Shown: positions 16,085 to 25,257, counted from the stretch's first letter. The stretch is DNA of 64,000 bases from an uncultured Clostridia bacterium (GCA_947626755.1 CANQTP010000001.1:80656-144655); one strand, 5' to 3'. Translations and numbers: made by a program. Notes: generated from the letters alone by a model not told the origin.

Positions 16085-17981
16085 GAACGAAAAAAGACCT
16101 CAGGTCAAGAAAGGCATTATAAAACGCATTATCAGGACCCTGTTTGAATTTTACCCCGTAATGATGCCGTTCACCATCGCCTGCATACTTTTCAACGCTA
16201 TAGTAAGTTCTATCCCCTCGATTTTCATGCAGAAAGTCATCTCCGCGGTTGAAACGAGCTGGCAGGACGGCGACTGGAGCGTTGTGGGCGGCGAGATAAT
16301 AAGAAATGTGCTGATACTTGCGGCATTTTATGTAGTTTCGCTGATCTCGGGATTTGTTTTCAATCAGACAATGGCAATAATGACGCAGGGTTCGCTGAAA
16401 AAGCTCCGCGAGAAGATGTTCAACAGAATGCAGGATCTTCCCGTAAAGTTCTTCGATACCAATAATCACGGCGACATCATGAGTCACTACACCAACGATA
16501 TAGACACGCTCCGCCAGATGATCTCCCAGAGTATGCCCCAGCTTCTCATTTCGACTGTAACGGTAGTAACGGTATATTTCATAATGCTTTACTTCTGCGT
16601 ATGGCTTGCGCTTGTAGTGCTTATCGGCGTTGCGGCAATGCTTCTTGTTACAAAGAAAGTCGGCGGCGGTTCTGCAAAATATTTTGTAAGGCAGCAGGCT
16701 GCGCTTGGTAAAGAAGAAGGTTACATCGAAGAGATCATGAACGGTCAGAAAGTGGTAAAAGTTTTCTGCCACGAAAATGAATGCATTTCCGATTTTGACA
16801 AGATAAATCAGAAGCTTTTCGAGGAATCCACCGCGGCGAACAGATACGCGAACATTCTCGGACCTATACTCAACAACATAGGAAATGTTCTTTATGTTGT
16901 TGTTGCGCTTGCAGGCGGAATAATGCTCATGGCAGGCGTTCCCAACGTCAGCATTTCGGGAATGGCTCTCAGCATAAGCGTTGCAGTGCCTTTCCTGAAC
17001 ATGACAAAGCAGTTTTCGGGAAGTGTAAGTCAGGTCTCCAACCAGATCAACTCCGTTGTAATGGGACTTGCGGGCGCGGGAAGAATTTTCGATCTTATCG
17101 ACCGCGAGCCTGAAGTTGACGACGGTTATGTAACACTTGTCAACGCCAAGGAAGTTGACGGCGTTATCACAGAATGTGAAGAAAGAACAGGTATGTGGGC
17201 ATGGAAGCACCCCCATCAGGCGGACGGAACTGTTACATACACCAAGCTTACGGGCGAAATTGTCATGGACGATGTTGACTTTGCCTACGAGGAAGGAAAG
17301 ACCGTTCTTCACAATGTAACGCTTTACGCCGAGCCGGGACAGAAAGTTGCCTTTGTCGGCGCGACAGGCGCGGGAAAAACCACAATTACAAATCTGCTGA
17401 ATCGTTTCTACGACATTGCGGACGGAAAGATCCGCTATGACGGCATCAACATCAACAAGATAAAGAAAGCCGATCTCAGGCGTTCTCTTGGAATCGTTTT
17501 GCAGGACACAAATCTTTTCACCGGTACGGTAATGGACAATATCCGTTACGGACGTCTTGAAGCGCCCGATGAGGAATGCATAGCCGCCGCTCGGCTTTCG
17601 GGAGCGCATGATTTCATAACCCGTCTGCCGCAGGGCTACAACACGGTACTCACCGAAAACGGTGCAAGTCTTTCACAGGGACAGCGGCAGCTTCTGGCAA
17701 TAAGCCGTGCGGCTGTTGCGGACGCGCCCGTAATGATCCTTGACGAAGCGACATCTTCCATTGATACCCACACCGAAGCAATAGTTCAGCGGGGCATGGA
17801 CGCGCTTATGATGGGCAGAACGGTATTTGTAATTGCGCACAGGCTTTCGACCGTCAAGAACTCGGACGTTATCATGGTTCTTGAACAGGGACGCATCATC
17901 GAGCGGGGCAACCATGAAAAGCTCATTTCCGAAAAGGGAAAATACTATCAGCTTTACACAGGAGCCTTTGAATTAGAGTAA
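16071..17981 (+). CDS. Heterodimeric ABC exporter, catalytic subunit
   Basis: 636 aa from the first of three consecutive ATG codons (16071, 16074, 16077); GGCGGG upstream fits any of them. It overlaps its partner gene by 14 bp. Six membrane helices (about 25-335) are followed by a linker of about 50 residues containing T-G-M-W-A-W-K-H-P-H, larger than in the partner, then the ATPase domain: Walker A G-A-T-G-A-G-K-T-T, signature L-S-Q-G-Q-R-Q, Walker B V-M-I-L-D-E-A-T-S-S with the catalytic glutamate, and the switch histidine in I-A-H-R-L-S. With the preceding subunit it forms one exporter with one consensus and one degenerate ATP site. Confidence 0.93.
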   Translation: MMMNENEKRPQVKKGIIKRIIRTLFEFYPVMMPFTIACILFNAIVSSIPSIFMQKVISAVETSWQDGDWSVVGGEIIRNVLILAAFYVVSLISGFVFNQTMAIMTQGSLKKLREKMFNRMQDLPVKFFDTNNHGDIMSHYTNDIDTLRQMISQSMPQLLISTVTVVTVYFIMLYFCVWLALVVLIGVAAMLLVTKKVGGGSAKYFVRQQAALGKEEGYIEEIMNGQKVVKVFCHENECISDFDKINQKLFEESTAANRYANILGPILNNIGNVLYVVVALAGGIMLMAGVPNVSISGMALSISVAVPFLNMTKQFSGSVSQVSNQINSVVMGLAGAGRIFDLIDREPEVDDGYVTLVNAKEVDGVITECEERTGMWAWKHPHQADGTVTYTKLTGEIVMDDVDFAYEEGKTVLHNVTLYAEPGQKVAFVGATGAGKTTITNLLNRFYDIADGKIRYDGININKIKKADLRRSLGIVLQDTNLFTGTVMDNIRYGRLEAPDEECIAAARLSGAHDFITRLPQGYNTVLTENGASLSQGQRQLLAISRAAVADAPVMILDEATSSIDTHTEAIVQRGMDALMMGRTVFVIAHRLSTVKNSDVIMVLEQGRIIERGNHEKLISEKGKYYQLYTGAFELE

Positions 17982-17982
17982 G

Positions 17983-18047
17983 CGGGGAAGCCCCCGCCGG
18001 CTTTCAGGCAAAGTTTTGTGATACTTTGCTTAAATATAATGTGCGGC
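17983..18047 (+). repeat. Gene-end interspersed element, copy B
   Basis: Hairpin GCGGGG-AAG-CCCCCGC (17983-17998) followed by CTTTCAGGCAAAGTTTTGTG and CTTAAATATAATGTGCGGC, ending near 18047. It begins at the stop of the exporter operon and has its orientation. The hairpin sequence differs from copy A but the pairing is kept. Confidence 0.75.
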
Positions 18048-18069
18048 GAAGAAAAGTACGATCTTAAAA

Positions 18070-18107
18070 AATTTTTCCGTCTATATATAATATAGACGGA
18101 AATTTTT
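18070..18107. terminator. AT-rich bidirectional hairpin terminator
   Basis: Arms AAATTTTTCCGTCTATAT and ATAGACGGAAATTTTT around a short AT loop. It lies between convergent genes (exporter on plus, 18186-18614 on minus) and has T-runs on both strands. A similar hairpin with the same TTTTCCGTCT arm occurs at 37004-37037. Confidence 0.75.
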
Positions 18108-18128
18108 ATTTTTAGATTTAACTTTTCT

Positions 18129-18201
18129 TAATGCACGTTATACATTAAGTTAGAAATCACAAAACAAACCCTGAATGGGTCAAGGCTACAGCCTTGTCTC
18201 T
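18129..18201 (-). repeat. Gene-end interspersed element, copy C (minus strand)
   Basis: On the minus strand the hairpin CAAGGCT-GT-AGCCTTG overlaps the stop codon of the 18186-18614 gene and is followed by TTCAGGGTTTGTTTTGTGAT and TAATGTATAACGTGCATTAA. Sequence matches copies A and B after reverse complementing. Copies B and C face each other around the terminator at 18070. Confidence 0.7.
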
Positions 18202-18614
18202 ATTTTCCATTTGCCGCCTTCTCGGACAAGGACGCGGGAAACATCTTTTAAAGTTTCTTTTTCGGAATCGTTGTATACGACTACGTCAAAAGTTACGGAA
18301 TATCTTCCGTCTCCCAGATCTTCACGTCCCTTGAATGACGCGTCCGCGCGGAAATCTTCCGTATCTTCAAGAACGTCCGCAATATGCCGCGCAGCTTCAA
18401 TGTCCGCTTCCGTAAGATCTTCCGCATCGGCTTTGGAAAAGCAGGTCTTGTAAGAATTGAAGTCGTTCCGCTCAACAGCAGTCAGAAATTTGTTGATAGT
18501 CCTCATCTGCCCGCTGTAGTAGCCGCTCATGAATATCAGAACTACGGTGCAGATAAGGGCAAGACCGCAGAAGATCATTCCCGCAAGCTTTCCTGCCGTA
18601 AATTTTCTGCTCAT
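18186..18614 (-). CDS. Small membrane-anchored protein, NTF2-like extracytoplasmic domain suspected
   Basis: 142 aa. One N-terminal helix (about 10-33) anchors an extracytoplasmic domain: helices around I-N-K-F-L-T-A-V-E-R-N-D-F and T-E-A-D-I-E-A-A-R, then strands Y-S-V-T-F-D-V-V-V-Y-N and R-V-L-V-R-E-G-G-K-W-K-I-E. The last segment is the typical end of NTF2-like/DUF4878-type lumen domains. The family assignment is a guess from pattern; no catalytic role can be stated. It lies 12 bp downstream of ilvD in the same direction with GGAGAA as ribosome site, so it is probably co-transcribed with ilvD. Confidence 0.7.
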   Translation of the reverse strand: MSRKFTAGKLAGMIFCGLALICTVVLIFMSGYYSGQMRTINKFLTAVERNDFNSYKTCFSKADAEDLTEADIEAARHIADVLEDTEDFRADASFKGREDLGDGRYSVTFDVVVYNDSEKETLKDVSRVLVREGGKWKIETRL

Positions 18615-18626
18615 GGAAATTCTCCT

Positions 18627-20285
18627 TTAGTCTTTCAGGATAGCTCCCTGCGCGCCCGAAGTTACAAGTTTTGCGTAACGTTTCAGATAGCCGTGGAGCT
18701 CTTTGGTCTTAGGCGTGAAATTCGCAAGACGGCGGTCGATCTCTTCCTGCGGAACTTCAAGAGTAATGGTGTTTTCGGGGATATTTATGGAGATAATATC
18801 GCCTTCATTTACAACGCCGATAACTCCGCCCACTGCCGCTTCGGGGGAAATATGTCCGATCGCCGCGCCGCGGGTCGCACCGCTGAAACGTCCGTCGGTG
18901 ATGAGCGCAACCTTGCTGCCGAGTCCCATTCCCATGATGGCGGAAGTGGGGTTCAGCATTTCTCTCATTCCCGGACCGCCCTTCGGTCCTTCGTAGCGGA
19001 TAACTACCACATCGCCCTCGTTGATCTTTCCGCCCGTGATGGCAGCCATTGCATCTTCCTCACAGTCGAAAACTCTTGCAGGACCGCTGTGAACAAGCAT
19101 TTCCTCACAAACTGCACTGCGCTTTACAACGCAGCTGTCGGGAGCAAGATTTCCGCGGAGAACTGCTATACCGCCTGTTGTACTGTATGGGTTTTCAACA
19201 GGACGTATAACTTCGGGATTTTTGTTTACACAATTTGCAATATTTTCGCCTACGGTCTTTCCCGTAACGGTCATGCAGTCAAGGTTCAGCAGGTTTTTCT
19301 TGGAAAGCTCGTTCATTACAGCGTAAACGCCGCCCGCTTCGTCAAGATCTTCCATATATGTGCCGCCTGCGGGAGCAAGATGGCAGAGGTTGGGAGTCTT
19401 TGCGCTTATTTCGTTTGCAACATCAAGGTTTATGTCGATCCCGCATTCATGGGCGATTGCGGGAAGGTGAAGCATACTGTTTGTGGAACAGCCAAGAGCC
19501 ATGTCCACGGTAAGAGCGTTCATGAACGCCTTTTCGGTCATTATGTCAAGGGGCTTGATGTCGTTTTTCACAAGTTCCATTATCTGCATACCTGCGCGCT
19601 TTGCAAGTTCTATTCTGCGGGAATAAACAGCGGGGATAGTTCCGTTTCCTTTAAGACCCATGCCCAGAACTTCGGTAAGGCAGTTCATGGAATTGGCGGT
19701 GTACATTCCCGAACATGAGCCACAGGTGGGACAGCCCTTTACTTCGTATTCTTCAAGCTTGTTTTCGTCAATGGTTCCTGCGGCAAATTTTCCCACGGCT
19801 TCGGAAATGCTGGAGAAACTTGTTTTTGCGCCGTCAACACGTCCTGCAAGCATAGGTCCTCCGCTTACGAAAATTGAGGGGATATTCAGTCTTGCCGCCG
19901 CCATGAGCAGTCCGGGGACGTTCTTGTCGCAGTTGGGGATCATAACAAGTGCGTCGAAACCGTGTGCAAGCGCCATAGCTTCGGTGGAATCCGCAATAAG
20001 GTCGCGGGTAACGAGAGAATATTTCATTCCCCGATGTCCCATTGCAATGCCGTCACAAACTGCAATTGCAGGGAAAACGATAGGAGTTCCGCCTGCCATG
20101 GCAACGCCTAATTTTACCGCATCGACTATCTTGTCGATGTTCATATGTCCCGGGACAATTTCGTTGTAGGAACTTACAATTCCTATCAGAGGACGGTTTA
20201 TTTCCTCATTTGTAAGACCAAGCGCATGGTAAAGCGCACGGTGCGGCGCGTTGTTCGCGCCTTTTTTGATCGAATCACTGAACAT
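18627..20285 (-). CDS. ilvD: Dihydroxy-acid dehydratase
   Basis: 552 aa from the ATG at 20285, chosen because AAAGGA lies 8 nt upstream; the ATG six codons earlier has no ribosome site. The enzyme dehydrates 2,3-dihydroxy-isovalerate and 2,3-dihydroxy-3-methylvalerate in valine, leucine and isoleucine synthesis and carries an iron-sulfur cluster. Diagnostic stretches are [24 protein letters not shown] and [11 protein letters not shown], with the cluster cysteines in place. The usual partners ilvB, ilvC or ilvN are not nearby; neighbours are a DUF4375 gene upstream (4 bp from the longer start) and a small membrane protein downstream. No leader peptide or T-box is visible ahead of it, so regulation is not evident. 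Confidence 0.96.
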   Translation of the reverse strand: MFSDSIKKGANNAPHRALYHALGLTNEEINRPLIGIVSSYNEIVPGHMNIDKIVDAVKLGVAMAGGTPIVFPAIAVCDGIAMGHRGMKYSLVTRDLIADSTEAMALAHGFDALVMIPNCDKNVPGLLMAAARLNIPSIFVSGGPMLAGRVDGAKTSFSSISEAVGKFAAGTIDENKLEEYEVKGCPTCGSCSGMYTANSMNCLTEVLGMGLKGNGTIPAVYSRRIELAKRAGMQIMELVKNDIKPLDIMTEKAFMNALTVDMALGCSTNSMLHLPAIAHECGIDINLDVANEISAKTPNLCHLAPAGGTYMEDLDEAGGVYAVMNELSKKNLLNLDCMTVTGKTVGENIANCVNKNPEVIRPVENPYSTTGGIAVLRGNLAPDSCVVKRSAVCEEMLVHSGPARVFDCEEDAMAAITGGKINEGDVVVIRYEGPKGGPGMREMLNPTSAIMGMGLGSKVALITDGRFSGATRGAAIGHISPEAAVGGVIGVVNEGDIISINIPENTITLEVPQEEIDRRLANFTPKTKELHGYLKRYAKLVTSGAQGAILKD

Positions 20286-20306
20286 TTTTATCTGTCCTTT
20301 CATAAA

Positions 20307-20864
20307 TTATTCTTCGCCGAAATATTTTTTATATTTCAGAATGTATTGCTTTGCAAGTGTGCCGAAACGATTTTCGTCAAAGGCTTCGGAAAATTCCTCG
20401 TCAAGTGCGGAATACTCGTCATTTTCCGAAAGTGCAAGGAAATCTTCTATGCCGTGACCCGAAGAGCTTTTCACGCTGTCGAAATTTATCTTCAAAGCCT
20501 TTTCGATAATGTCGGCTGTTTCGGGAAAGCCCACAGCGCGGAAACCTTCCGCAGCCGCGCCGATGTAATCCCGCGACGTGTTGAAAAACGCCTGTGCGAA
20601 ACCGCCGTTCAGCACTTCCTTTGTAACATAGTCCGCGCAGTAGATGTTAAGGCAGGGCGTGGGAAGCGAGTTTATCACTTCGCACATATTCCGCCAGTCC
20701 TCATCGAATTTTCCTTCTATCCATGATGTTATCGCATGGACTATTTCGGTTTCGGGAACGGAGTCAAGGCTCTCCCTTTTAAGGGAAGCGTGTTCTTTCT
20801 GCTTTTGCATGAAAGCTTCTGCGTCCTGCTGTTCCGAAAAATTCAGAAAGTCAAATTTGCTCAT
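20307..20864 (-). CDS. DUF4375 (DMP19-like) domain protein
   Basis: 185 aa from the ATG at 20864, which has AAAGGA upstream; the frame is open for 23 more codons without a ribosome site. The DUF4375 core is recognised by L-P-T-P-C-L-N-I-Y-C-A-D-Y-V-T-K-E-V-L-N-G-G-F, then F-F-N-T-S-R-D-Y-I-G, with a conserved N-G-G-F-x-Q-F-like motif (here N-G-G-F-A-Q-A-F). The family includes DMP19, a DNA-mimic protein of Neisseria, but most members are uncharacterised. This protein has a charged glutamine-rich N-terminus (about 9-25). It precedes ilvD closely. No membrane segment. Confidence 0.75.
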   Translation of the reverse strand: MSKFDFLNFSEQQDAEAFMQKQKEHASLKRESLDSVPETEIVHAITSWIEGKFDEDWRNMCEVINSLPTPCLNIYCADYVTKEVLNGGFAQAFFNTSRDYIGAAAEGFRAVGFPETADIIEKALKINFDSVKSSSGHGIEDFLALSENDEYSALDEEFSEAFDENRFGTLAKQYILKYKKYFGEE

Positions 20865-20900
20865 AGAATTTCCTTTCAAAACGTAATACTGATTCCTCAT

Positions 20901-20971
20901 TAAAGTGTAGACAAAAAATCTGCGCAAAACCACATATACGCAAGGTTTTGCTTGATTTTTTGTACACTTTA
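20901..20971. terminator. Large imperfect hairpin after the 20969-21661 gene
   Basis: Outer arms TAAAGTGTA/TACACTTTA, then GACAAAAAATC/GATTTTTTG and inner GCAAAACC/GGTTTTGC around a small loop: about 28 paired bases. On the minus strand it begins at the stop codon of the 20969-21661 gene and contains GATTTTTTGT after the GC part, so it can terminate transcription. Its length and near-perfect ends also resemble a small inverted-repeat element. Confidence 0.65.
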
Positions 20972-21661
20972 TAATCGGAGCTCAGTATAAGTTTCCGTGT
21001 AAGTTTCCGCCGCATGGTCAAGAGCGGCTTTCAGCTTCTTTTCAAGGGCAGTGCCTTTTATTGCGGCGGGATATTGCAGGAACAGTGCTTCGTTTACCCG
21101 TGAAGGCTCATCGGAAAAGGCATATGCGTAATGTATAATTTTTCCGTTGCTGAAACTTGCGGAAAACAGGAAATTCTCACCTTTGAACTTTTTTATCTTA
21201 CGGTGTGAAACACATCCGTTTTCCATGAATTCCCGAACGGCATCATAAACCGCATTATGAGATCCTATAGCAATAACGGGGAGCGCGTTTGTAAGCTTGC
21301 TTAACCCGTAATTTTCCTTCGGCTCATAGCAGAAAGACGGATCAAATTCGGTACGGCTGCTGCACTGTACAAAATCTTCCGGAAGCTCGAAAAGATATTT
21401 TCTTCCGCCGTACTCATCGCTTGCCGTGAAATAAGGTTTGAACGGCTTTTTTCCTGAATCTTTCAGATCCTTTATCACCTGTTGGTCGATAACGTTCATC
21501 ATTTCTATTCCGTCAGCGGCGGAATTATCGGAAATTTCCTGCTTTTTCTGCCTGCGCTTTCGTATGCCCCACAAGAATACAGCCCATGCAATAATGACCT
21601 TTATGATGTTACCGGCGGTTTTCAGGTCTATGAGCGTTTCTATCTTTTCCTGCTCGTCCAT
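20969..21661 (-). CDS. Membrane-anchored protein of unknown function
   Basis: 230 aa. A short acidic N-terminus is followed by one helix (about 16-33: A-G-N-I-I-K-V-I-I-A-W-A-V-F-L-W), a basic stop-transfer (RKRRQKK) and a cytoplasmic domain of about 190 residues with E-Y-G-G-R-K-Y-L-F-E-L-P-E-D-F, N-A-L-P-V-I-A-I-G-S-H-N-A-V-Y and two closing helices. Positive charges after the helix suggest the bulk is inside. I do not recognise the domain. Its ATG overlaps the glucokinase stop (TAATG), so it is translationally coupled to that gene; a strong hairpin follows it. Confidence 0.7.
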   Translation of the reverse strand: MDEQEKIETLIDLKTAGNIIKVIIAWAVFLWGIRKRRQKKQEISDNSAADGIEMMNVIDQQVIKDLKDSGKKPFKPYFTASDEYGGRKYLFELPEDFVQCSSRTEFDPSFCYEPKENYGLSKLTNALPVIAIGSHNAVYDAVREFMENGCVSHRKIKKFKGENFLFSASFSNGKIIHYAYAFSDEPSRVNEALFLQYPAAIKGTALEKKLKAALDHAAETYTETYTELRL

Positions 21662-22614
21662 TACTGCGCATTTCCGAGGAACGCCGCGCCGATTATTCCC
21701 GCGTCGTTTCCGAGTTCCGCAACGGTGATCTTGGTGTTCTTTGTCAGCATTTTGGTATAGATCTCTTTTGCCACAAGTTCTTTCATGGGAACAAGGAGCG
21801 GATCGCCCTCGTTGCAGACTCCGCCGCCTATGCAGAGAATGTCGGGCTGGAAAATATTGATAACATTTGTAATTCCCGCCGCAAGGTATCTGATGTATTT
21901 GTCCACAACTTCCTTGCCTGCCTTGTCTCCTGCACGCATAGCGTCAAAAGCGTGACGGGCGGAGGTGTGACCGTCCTTTTCGGCATATTCTTTGAGAATA
22001 CTGTCGGGGTGAGCGGAAATTGCTTCTTTTGTCATGTTCACAAGTCCCGTTGCGGAGGAGAAAACTTCAAAACAGCCCTTTCTTCCGCAGGTACATTGAG
22101 GACCGTCAACTTCAATTACCATGTGACCGATCTCAGTTCCCGCAAGATTCCGTCCCGTGATGATCTTTCCGTCAATGATAACGCCTGCGCCGACGCCTGT
22201 TCCGAGGGTAATGCAGACAGCGTCTGTCGCACCTCTTGCCGCGCCTGCAACAAATTCACCGTAAGCGGCGGCGTTGGCGTCATTTGCAACGTAAACGGGC
22301 TTGTTTATGTGTTCCTGAATGTATTTTCTTATGGGAACGTCCTTGAATCCTAAATTGTTGGAATAGGGGATAGTTCCGTTGATGTTGTCGGCAATTCCCG
22401 GGGTGCCTATGCCTATCCATTCAACATCGTTTACGGAAATTCCCGCGTCCTTGCAGGCTTCAATGCCCACTTTTGCCATGTCGTCCGCAATTTCCTTTGC
22501 GGGACGGGGACAAAGTGTCTTTGTCTTAGCCTTTCCGATTATCTCGAAATTTTCGTTTACTACTCCCGCCTTGATGTTTGTTCCGCCAAGGTCGATACCG
22601 ATGTAGTACTTCAT
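21661..22614 (-). CDS. glcK: ROK-family glucokinase
   Basis: 317 aa from the ATG at 22614 (GAAAGG upstream; the upstream frame extension overlaps the MATE gene). It phosphorylates glucose with ATP to glucose 6-phosphate. Seen: phosphate-binding D-L-G-G-T-N-I-K-A-G at residue 7, D-A-N-A-A-A-Y-G-E, G-T-G-V-G-A-G-V-I-I-D-G, and the ROK signature with zinc ligands G-H-x-n-C-T-C-G-R-K-G-C-F-E. The E-I-G-H motif (histidine and glutamate binding sugar and zinc) is intact. It sits with manA in one minus-strand cluster, both feeding sugars into glycolysis. N-acetyl-hexosamine activity cannot be excluded. Confidence 0.92.
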   Translation of the reverse strand: MKYYIGIDLGGTNIKAGVVNENFEIIGKAKTKTLCPRPAKEIADDMAKVGIEACKDAGISVNDVEWIGIGTPGIADNINGTIPYSNNLGFKDVPIRKYIQEHINKPVYVANDANAAAYGEFVAGAARGATDAVCITLGTGVGAGVIIDGKIITGRNLAGTEIGHMVIEVDGPQCTCGRKGCFEVFSSATGLVNMTKEAISAHPDSILKEYAEKDGHTSARHAFDAMRAGDKAGKEVVDKYIRYLAAGITNVINIFQPDILCIGGGVCNEGDPLLVPMKELVAKEIYTKMLTKNTKITVAELGNDAGIIGAAFLGNAQ

Positions 22615-22634
22615 GGTTATTACCAGCCTTTCAT

Positions 22635-24032
22635 TTAATTTTCCGCATTTTGGGCGGAAACAATGTTCCGCAGCCATATGCCTTTCTTTACAAGTATTAT
22701 GCCAACGGTAATTTTTATTATGTCGATAGCCTGACAGATAAAGAATATCATCAGGATATCAAGTGAAGTGAATTTCACAAGTGCCAATGCCAGCGGAACG
22801 GTTATCGTCCATGTGTAAACGCTGTCAAACAGGAATGTAATGAACGTTCTTCCACCCGAACGTATTGTAAAATACACCGCGTTCAGCACCGACTGAACGG
22901 GAATGAACGATCCCGAAATTATTATCAGGCTTGCCGCAAGATGTTTCACTTCGGGCGTTGTAACGTAAAGATCAGGGAAAACTCCCGACAGCGAAACCAT
23001 TATCCCGCCTGTAACAACTCCCGTGAACGCGCTGAAAATTATCAGCTTTGAAGCGGTAGAGTTTGCTTTTTTCATGTCCCCCGAACCGAGAGTCTGCCCC
23101 ACGATTATGCCGACAGCGTTTCCAAGGGCAATGAACACCACCGAGAACAGGTTGAAAAGCGTTGACTCTATGTTTTTTGCAGCCACAACGTCCAGACCCC
23201 GCCGCGAATAGCACTGGGTGAGAAACGCCATTCCCGCCGCCCAGAGTGATTCATTGAAAGCAAGGGGAAGCCCGCCTATGAAAATTTTCTTTGCCAGTTC
23301 TGCGGGAATTTTCATACTGCGGAAAGCTCCCTTGATGAACTGATGTTTTCCGCTTCTGACGTGAGTGTATATCATCACAATGGCACATTCCGCAAGCCTT
23401 GCGGTCACCGTTGCAAGAGCCGCGCCCTTTACTCCCATTTTCGGGAAACCGAAATTTCCGAAAATAAGCAGCCAGTCAAGCACAAGATTTATCAGCACGG
23501 AAATTATCCCCGCCGTCATGGGAAGAACAGTGCAGTTTGTTTCGCGAAGTGTTGAAGCGTAAGCCTGCGTTATTGCAAAGGGGATAAGCCCCCAGAGCAT
23601 TATGCGGAGGTAGTCATGCCCCGAAGCAAGGATAAGTTCCCGATCTCCCTCTGTGCCGTTTCCCGTAAGATATGTCAGAATAAGCCTGTCGCCGAAAAGC
23701 GAAAGAACTGTCATTCCCGCTAAAAGTATAATGGTAGTTATCACAATTTTAAAGCGGAAAACGTTCCTTACGCCCTCGCTGCTGCCGCTTCCGAAAAACT
23801 GTGCGCCGAATATCCCGGGACCAGAAAGCACTCCGAAAATGCACAGATTGAAAACGAAAATAAGCTGATTCACCACCGAAGTACCCGACATGAACTCCGT
23901 TCCCAGACGTCCTACCATGATGTTGTCAAGCAGCGAAACGAAGTTTGTTATGCCGTTCTGTATCATTATCGGCAGCGCAACGGCAAATATAGTTTTGTAA
24001 AAATCCTTGTCAAATTTATTGTTCAAGTTCAT
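22635..24032 (-). CDS. MATE-family multidrug/Na+ efflux transporter
   Basis: 465 aa with about twelve membrane helices in two homologous halves. MATE landmarks: A-L-P-I-M-I-Q-N-G near residue 16, L-L-D-N-I-M-V-G-R-L-G-T-E at about 35, and G-N-A-V-G-I-I-V-G-Q-T-L-G-S-G at about 290, the second-half equivalent. It exports cationic compounds using a Na+ or proton gradient (family knowledge). It starts 18 bp after manA and is followed 20 bp later by glucokinase, so it is in the same transcript; there is no obvious reason for this pairing. The ribosome site before the ATG is weak (CTTTGCGG), suggesting coupling to manA translation. Confidence 0.92.
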   Translation of the reverse strand: MNLNNKFDKDFYKTIFAVALPIMIQNGITNFVSLLDNIMVGRLGTEFMSGTSVVNQLIFVFNLCIFGVLSGPGIFGAQFFGSGSSEGVRNVFRFKIVITTIILLAGMTVLSLFGDRLILTYLTGNGTEGDRELILASGHDYLRIMLWGLIPFAITQAYASTLRETNCTVLPMTAGIISVLINLVLDWLLIFGNFGFPKMGVKGAALATVTARLAECAIVMIYTHVRSGKHQFIKGAFRSMKIPAELAKKIFIGGLPLAFNESLWAAGMAFLTQCYSRRGLDVVAAKNIESTLFNLFSVVFIALGNAVGIIVGQTLGSGDMKKANSTASKLIIFSAFTGVVTGGIMVSLSGVFPDLYVTTPEVKHLAASLIIISGSFIPVQSVLNAVYFTIRSGGRTFITFLFDSVYTWTITVPLALALVKFTSLDILMIFFICQAIDIIKITVGIILVKKGIWLRNIVSAQNAEN

Positions 24033-24049
24033 AGTATCCGCAAAGGGAA

Positions 24050-25009
24050 TTATTGATCTATTCTTGTAAAAACTCCCTTAAAAGCTCCCGTCAGGGAATA
24101 TTTTCCGCAGCCTGCGGGAACAAAAACGCTGTCTCCTTTCTTTAATTCAAGTGAAGTTTCTCCGCATTTCAGGACTGCATTTCCTTCAAGCAGAAGCAGG
24201 TTGTGGAACGAAGTTCCGTCCGCGTTGAATGTCGCTTCCTTGTCCGTTTCCACCGAATATACGGTGAAATATTCGCACTTGGAAAGCAGCCGCTTTTCCG
24301 CGCCGTCCTCGGAGAAAGGTTTTGTAACGGGGTAAGGCTTTGCAGGGCAGAGATTTGTGACTTCCACAGCCTTGTCAATGTGGAGCTGTCTGGGTTTGCC
24401 GTCTGCGCCTACTCTGCCGTAGTCGTAAATTCTGTAAGTTGTGTTGGAATTCTGCTGGATCTCGGCAATAAGTATTCCCTTGCCGATAGCGTGGAGAGTG
24501 CCCGCTTCTATGAAGAAAACGTCGCCCTTCTTGACAGGAACAGACTGCGTGATTTCAAGGAGAGTGTTATTCTTTATTCTTTCGGCGAATTCCTCCTTTG
24601 AAACTTCCTTTTTGAAACCGTAGAGAAGTTCCGCGCTGGGGTCGCAGTCCACTATGTACCACATTTCCGTCTTTCCGTATTCCCCCTCCACGCGCTGTGC
24701 GTATTCGTTATTGGGGTGGACCTGCACGGAAAGGTTATCCTTTGCATCAATAAGTTTTATAAGTATAGGGAACTGTTCAAATCTTTGGCAGTTCGTTCCG
24801 AGAGCGGACTTGTTTCCGTCAACAAATTCCGCAAGTGTTTTTCCTGCAAATTCGCCGTTTGCAATGACGGACGCGCCGTCTTTATGGCAGGAAAGTTCCC
24901 AGCTTTCGGCAATTTTCTCATAGTCGCATTTCTTTCCGAAATCGTCGCGTAGGCGTGTTCCGCCCCAGAGGTAGTCTTTGAATGCGGGGGTGAGTTTCAT
25001 AGGGTACAT
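24050..25009 (-). CDS. manA: Mannose-6-phosphate isomerase, class I
   Basis: 319 aa. It interconverts mannose 6-phosphate and fructose 6-phosphate using zinc. The cupin is evident: L-W-G-G-T-R-L near residue 14, zinc ligands in S-V-Q-V-H-P-N-N-E-Y-A at about 95, E-M-W-Y-I, E-A-G-T-L-H-A-I-G-K-G and the second cupin near the C-terminus (G-D-S-V-F-V-P-A-G-C-G). The short form of about 320 residues is the Firmicutes type. GGGAGG gives the first ATG (25009); an ATG three codons later is also possible. It heads the minus-strand cluster manA-MATE-glcK-unknown, with a consensus promoter 40 bp upstream. Confidence 0.95.
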   Translation of the reverse strand: MYPMKLTPAFKDYLWGGTRLRDDFGKKCDYEKIAESWELSCHKDGASVIANGEFAGKTLAEFVDGNKSALGTNCQRFEQFPILIKLIDAKDNLSVQVHPNNEYAQRVEGEYGKTEMWYIVDCDPSAELLYGFKKEVSKEEFAERIKNNTLLEITQSVPVKKGDVFFIEAGTLHAIGKGILIAEIQQNSNTTYRIYDYGRVGADGKPRQLHIDKAVEVTNLCPAKPYPVTKPFSEDGAEKRLLSKCEYFTVYSVETDKEATFNADGTSFHNLLLLEGNAVLKCGETSLELKKGDSVFVPAGCGKYSLTGAFKGVFTRIDQ

Positions 25010-25045
25010 AGGTTATTCCTCCCTGAAAAAGTATTTATTACTGCA

Positions 25046-25074
25046 ATTATAGCACATCTTTTCCGACATTTCAA
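25046..25074 (-). promoter_or_regulatory. Sigma-A promoter of the manA cluster
   Basis: On the minus strand TTGAAA (25074-25069), 17 nt, TATAAT (25051-25046), 36 nt before the manA start. Confidence 0.8.
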
Positions 25075-25164
25075 GACGTTGGACGAAATATGACCGTATT
25101 CTTCCGACTGTCCGCCGCTTTTTGATATTAAAGAATAATTTTCGTGAAATTTTTTCTCAAACGG

Positions 25165-25193
25165 TTGAAAATTTTCAGGCGTGATGATATAAT
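25165..25193 (+). promoter_or_regulatory. Sigma-A promoter of the carboxypeptidase gene
   Basis: TTGAAA (25165-25170), 17 nt, TATAAT (25188-25193). Transcription from here would begin near 25200, which excludes the ATG at 25144 as the start of the downstream gene. Confidence 0.75.
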
Positions 25194-25257
25194 TAATATG
25201 TATATCATGAAATTTGTGAACTATAGGAAGTTGAAGAGAAAAAGGAGAGTAAAGATC

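Noticed and set aside
16017..17609. 530-codon minus-strand frame opposite the exporter gene
   Set aside because: Shadow of a recognised ABC exporter; composition rich in C, H and R is typical of antisense frames.
18384..19718. 444-codon plus-strand frame opposite ilvD
   Set aside because: Antisense shadow of a clear ilvD gene.
20304..20330. T-box or leader-peptide attenuator before ilvD
   Set aside because: Only a few bases separate ilvD from the DUF4375 gene; there is no room for one and no Ile/Val/Leu-rich leader.
25144..25257. Earlier ATG starts for the carboxypeptidase
   Set aside because: The ATG at 25144 lies upstream of the promoter, and no ribosome site precedes 25198 or 25207; AAAGGAGAG points to the TTG at 25258.
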